Below, piece by piece: positions 61,424-64,000 of a DNA stretch of 64,000 bases. Made by a program: the position numbers and the translations under genes. Each line of letters starts with the position of its first letter. Position 1 is the stretch's first letter. This DNA is from an uncultured Polaribacter sp. (GTDB lineage Bacteria > Bacteroidota > Bacteroidia > Flavobacteriales > Flavobacteriaceae): the NCBI GenBank assembly GCA_913047375.1, contig CAJWTV010000001.1:1-64000 (forward strand), in the 5' to 3' direction. A model generated the notes under the pieces. That model did no database searches. It worked only from the letters and a program-made list of their open reading frames with translations, and was not told where the DNA came from.

Positions 61424-62550
61424 ACATTTATATAGCAGGATTTATAAATTTCCTCATAAACTGGTAGGATATTCTCTAAAGCAAATTGTTTTGTATGTGC
61501 TTTCGCTTTTTTCTTAAACTCTAAAAGAATAGAGTCATCTTTTAAAATTGATATCGCATTCTTTGCCATGTCATCGACTGCACCTAAATCACTCAAATAT
61601 CCAGTTTCACCATGTATATTCACTTCTGGCAAACCTCCTGTATTTGTTGATATTACTGGAGTATTAGCAGCCATAGCCTCTAATGCAGCTAACCCAAAAC
61701 TTTCCGTCTCTGAAGGTAATAAAAAGATGTCAGAATAACATAAAATTTTTGTTACCTCAGAACTATTTCCAAGAAAAATTACTTTTTCATTAAGACCTAA
61801 CTGTCTGACTAATTCTTCTGTTTTGACTCTTTCTGGACCATCTCCAACCATTAATAATTTTGATGGTATTTCTTTTTGTACTAGATTGAAAATTCGAATT
61901 ACATCTTCTGTCCTTTTTACAGGTCTAAAATTACTGACATGTGTTAAGATTCTCTCCTCAGGCTTTGCTATTGATATTCTTTTACATTCTTCATGATTTG
62001 CATGATCATATTTCTCAACATCTATAAAATTATATATTACTTGAATATCTTTTTTTATATTAAATAATCTATTGGTGGTGTTTTTTAAATTTGTTGACAC
62101 TGAAGTTACAATATCAGAATTATTGATACTAAATTCAACAGCTGTTTTGTAGGTGGGATGACTACCAACTAGTGTAATATCTGTTCCATGAAGAGTTGTT
62201 ACTACTTTTATATGAATGCCCTTTTCCTTTAACATTAACTTTGCCATATAAGCTGCATAAGCATGTGGAATAGCATAGTGAACATGCAAAACATCTAAAT
62301 TATATTTCTCTACAACATCAACCATTTTAGTAGAAAGAGCTAATTCATAGGGTTGATAGTGAAACAAGGGATATTCTTCTAATAGTACTTCATGAAAATG
62401 CAAATTATCTGAAATGAAATCTAAACGGACAGGTTGGTTGTATGTAATAAAGTGTACCTGATGTCCTTTGTCCGCCAATGCCATTCCTAATTCAGTTGCT
62501 AATACTCCACTCCCTCCAAATGTTGGGTAGCAAACAATGCCTATTTTCAT
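61420..62550 (-). CDS. bshA: N-acetyl-alpha-D-glucosaminyl L-malate synthase BshA
   Basis: MKIGIVCYPTFGGSGVLATELGMALADKGHQVHFITYNQPVRLD; GT4 LLPSETESFGLAALEAMA. Confidence 0.96.
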   Translation of the reverse strand: MKIGIVCYPTFGGSGVLATELGMALADKGHQVHFITYNQPVRLDFISDNLHFHEVLLEEYPLFHYQPYELALSTKMVDVVEKYNLDVLHVHYAIPHAYAAYMAKLMLKEKGIHIKVVTTLHGTDITLVGSHPTYKTAVEFSINNSDIVTSVSTNLKNTTNRLFNIKKDIQVIYNFIDVEKYDHANHEECKRISIAKPEERILTHVSNFRPVKRTEDVIRIFNLVQKEIPSKLLMVGDGPERVKTEELVRQLGLNEKVIFLGNSSEVTKILCYSDIFLLPSETESFGLAALEAMAANTPVISTNTGGLPEVNIHGETGYLSDLGAVDDMAKNAISILKDDSILLEFKKKAKAHTKQFALENILPVYEEIYKSCYINV

Positions 62551-62625
62551 ATAAATTTTTAATATAATTACAATGTAAAGATAATGGTATTCCCACGTTT
62601 TTATTCTAAATAAAAACATAAAAAA

Positions 62626-62649
62626 AACCTACAAATTGAATTGTAGGTT
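62626..62649 (-). terminator. Terminator of the transketolase N-terminal gene
   Basis: AACCTACAA-attgaa-TTGTAGGTT. Confidence 0.7.
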
Positions 62650-62677
62650 ATTATAAGAACTATAAATTTACTTATTA

Positions 62678-63523
62678 TTAGTAGTCTCCTAGTGTTACTG
62701 GATTTTGAGACAATGCATTCTCTAATTGTTCGTCACTAGGTGCTTTTCCATGCCAAGCATGTGTATGCATCATGAAGTCTACTCCATTACCCATTTCTGT
62801 GTGTAATAAAATACAAACAGGCTTTCCTTTTCCTGTTTTTTGCTTAGCTGCTGATAAGGCGAATAGAATAGCTTCAATATCATTTCCTTTTTCTACAACT
62901 ATAACATCCCAATCAAAGGCTTCAAATTTAGCTTTAATACTACCCATAGCCAATACATCATCAGTAGCTCCGTCAATTTGTTTTCCGTTTAAATCAATAG
63001 TACAAATTATATTATCTACTTTTTTTGCAGAAGCATACATAATTGCTTCCCAATTTTGTCCTTCTTGTAATTCACCATCTCCGTGTAATGTATAAATTAT
63101 TTTATCATCTTCATTTAATTTCTTTGCTTCGGCAGCACCTAAAGCAACTGACATTCCTTGACCTAAAGAACCTGAGGCTATTCTTATACCTGGTAATCCT
63201 TCATGAGTAGTAGGGTGTCCTTGCAAACGAGTATTTAATAGTCTAAAAGTAGCAAGTTCTGACACTGGAAAAAAACCACTATGTGCTAAAACACTATAAA
63301 ATACTGGAGAGATATGCCCATTTGATAAAAAGAATAAATCCTCGTCTTTACCGTCCATATCAAAGGCTGTGGAATATTCCATAACTTCTTGATAAAGACA
63401 TGTAATGAACTCTGCACAACCTAAAGAACCTCCAGGATGTCCTGAATTTACTTTGTGAACCATGCGTAAAATATCTCTACGAACTTGTTGAGTAAAATCT
63501 TGTAATTGTTGTGTATTTGACAT
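62678..63523 (-). CDS. Transketolase, N-terminal subunit
   Basis: MVHKVNSGHPGGSLGCAEF, GSLGQGMSVALGAA, GDGELQEGQNWEA. Start at MSNTQQ. Confidence 0.95.
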   Translation of the reverse strand: MSNTQQLQDFTQQVRRDILRMVHKVNSGHPGGSLGCAEFITCLYQEVMEYSTAFDMDGKDEDLFFLSNGHISPVFYSVLAHSGFFPVSELATFRLLNTRLQGHPTTHEGLPGIRIASGSLGQGMSVALGAAEAKKLNEDDKIIYTLHGDGELQEGQNWEAIMYASAKKVDNIICTIDLNGKQIDGATDDVLAMGSIKAKFEAFDWDVIVVEKGNDIEAILFALSAAKQKTGKGKPVCILLHTEMGNGVDFMMHTHAWHGKAPSDEQLENALSQNPVTLGDY

Positions 63524-63545
63524 TTTAAAATGATATTTGTTGAGG

Positions 63546-63553
63546 CAAAAATA
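63546..63553 (-). promoter_or_regulatory. Putative -7 element for the transketolase N-terminal gene
   Basis: TATTTTTG on the minus strand 23 bp upstream of 63523. Confidence 0.45.
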
Positions 63554-63645
63554 CAAAAGTGGATGGATTTGAATCTACTTTAAAATTTATTTATCTAAGA
63601 TTTATTAACAGTTTTTTATTTATGCTTTTAAGTAGTTTTTTTGTC

Positions 63646-64000
63646 TTAAAAAGGAACATCGTCAGCTCCAAAAGCATCTTTTGGTTCAATTCTTTGATCT
63701 GGAAAAACATCATCTGAAAAGTCAGCATTCATAGAAGACTGAAATTCAGAACTAAATCCTTCTTCTAAATCTGAGAATTTTGCTAAATGTCCAGTAAACT
63801 TTAATCTTATATTATCCAAACCACCATTTCTGTGTTTTGCAATAATAAATTCTCCTTGCCCTTCACAAGGAGTATGTTCATCATCGTCCCATTCTGTCAT
63901 TCCATAATATTCTGGGCGGAAAATAAAGCTTACAATATCTGCATCTTGTTCTATAGCTCCCGATTCACGTAAATCAGACAATAAAGGTCTTTTACTACCA
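63646..64000 (-). CDS. dnaB: Replicative DNA helicase DnaB, C-terminal part (5' end outside window)
   Basis: Frame stays open to the edge (GSKRPLLSDLRESGAIEQDADIVSFIFRPEYYG...GQGEFIIAKHRNGGLDNIRLKFTGHLAKF). Confidence 0.93.
   Translation of the reverse strand, partial: GSKRPLLSDLRESGAIEQDADIVSFIFRPEYYGMTEWDDDEHTPCEGQGEFIIAKHRNGGLDNIRLKFTGHLAKFSDLEEGFSSEFQSSMNADFSDDVFPDQRIEPKDAFGADDVPF

Noticed and set aside
63646-64000. Truncated DnaB as a possible pseudogene
   Set aside because: The frame remains open to the window edge with conserved DnaB sequence; truncation is due to the window boundary.

Overview
AT-rich window of Bacteroidota chromosome, most likely marine Flavobacteriaceae: TAnnTTTG-type promoters, T9SS-sorted proteins, PorX, an LpxC/FabZ fusion and bacillithiol genes. 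It is densely coded and mostly core or housekeeping: BCKDH E1 fusion, Lrp, peptidases, glyA, fahA, smpB, maf, split transketolase, aroK/aroB, fabG, sucD, efp, the lpx cluster, porX-tsaE-ald, DEAD-box helicases plus cold-shock proteins, typA, proline dehydrogenase, bshA and the dnaB 3' end. One tRNA (Leu-GAG) is present. I see no CRISPR array, transposase, phage module or recognisable defence island, and I do not claim a definite new system. The best second-look items are: (1) a compact DEAD helicase / zinc-motif SDR fusion / DEAD helicase gene run inside a 10-kb cluster of RNA helicases and cold-shock genes; (2) tandem AGTTAC-N4-GTAACT operator-like palindromes over the promoter and TTG start of an XRE regulator, with a related palindrome in the divergent promoter; (3) a structured non-coding segment with promoter-like and terminator-like elements just upstream of tRNA-Leu; (4) an unannotated 55-aa CxxC...CxxC protein beside a decayed gene fragment and a 48-bp perfect palindrome; (5) GC-enriched imperfect direct repeats in the non-coding left end; (6) a T9SS-exported protein with vanadium haloperoxidase/PAP2 motifs; (7) proline dehydrogenase translationally coupled to a LETM1-like mini-protein; (8) transketolase N and C halves about 38 kb apart.
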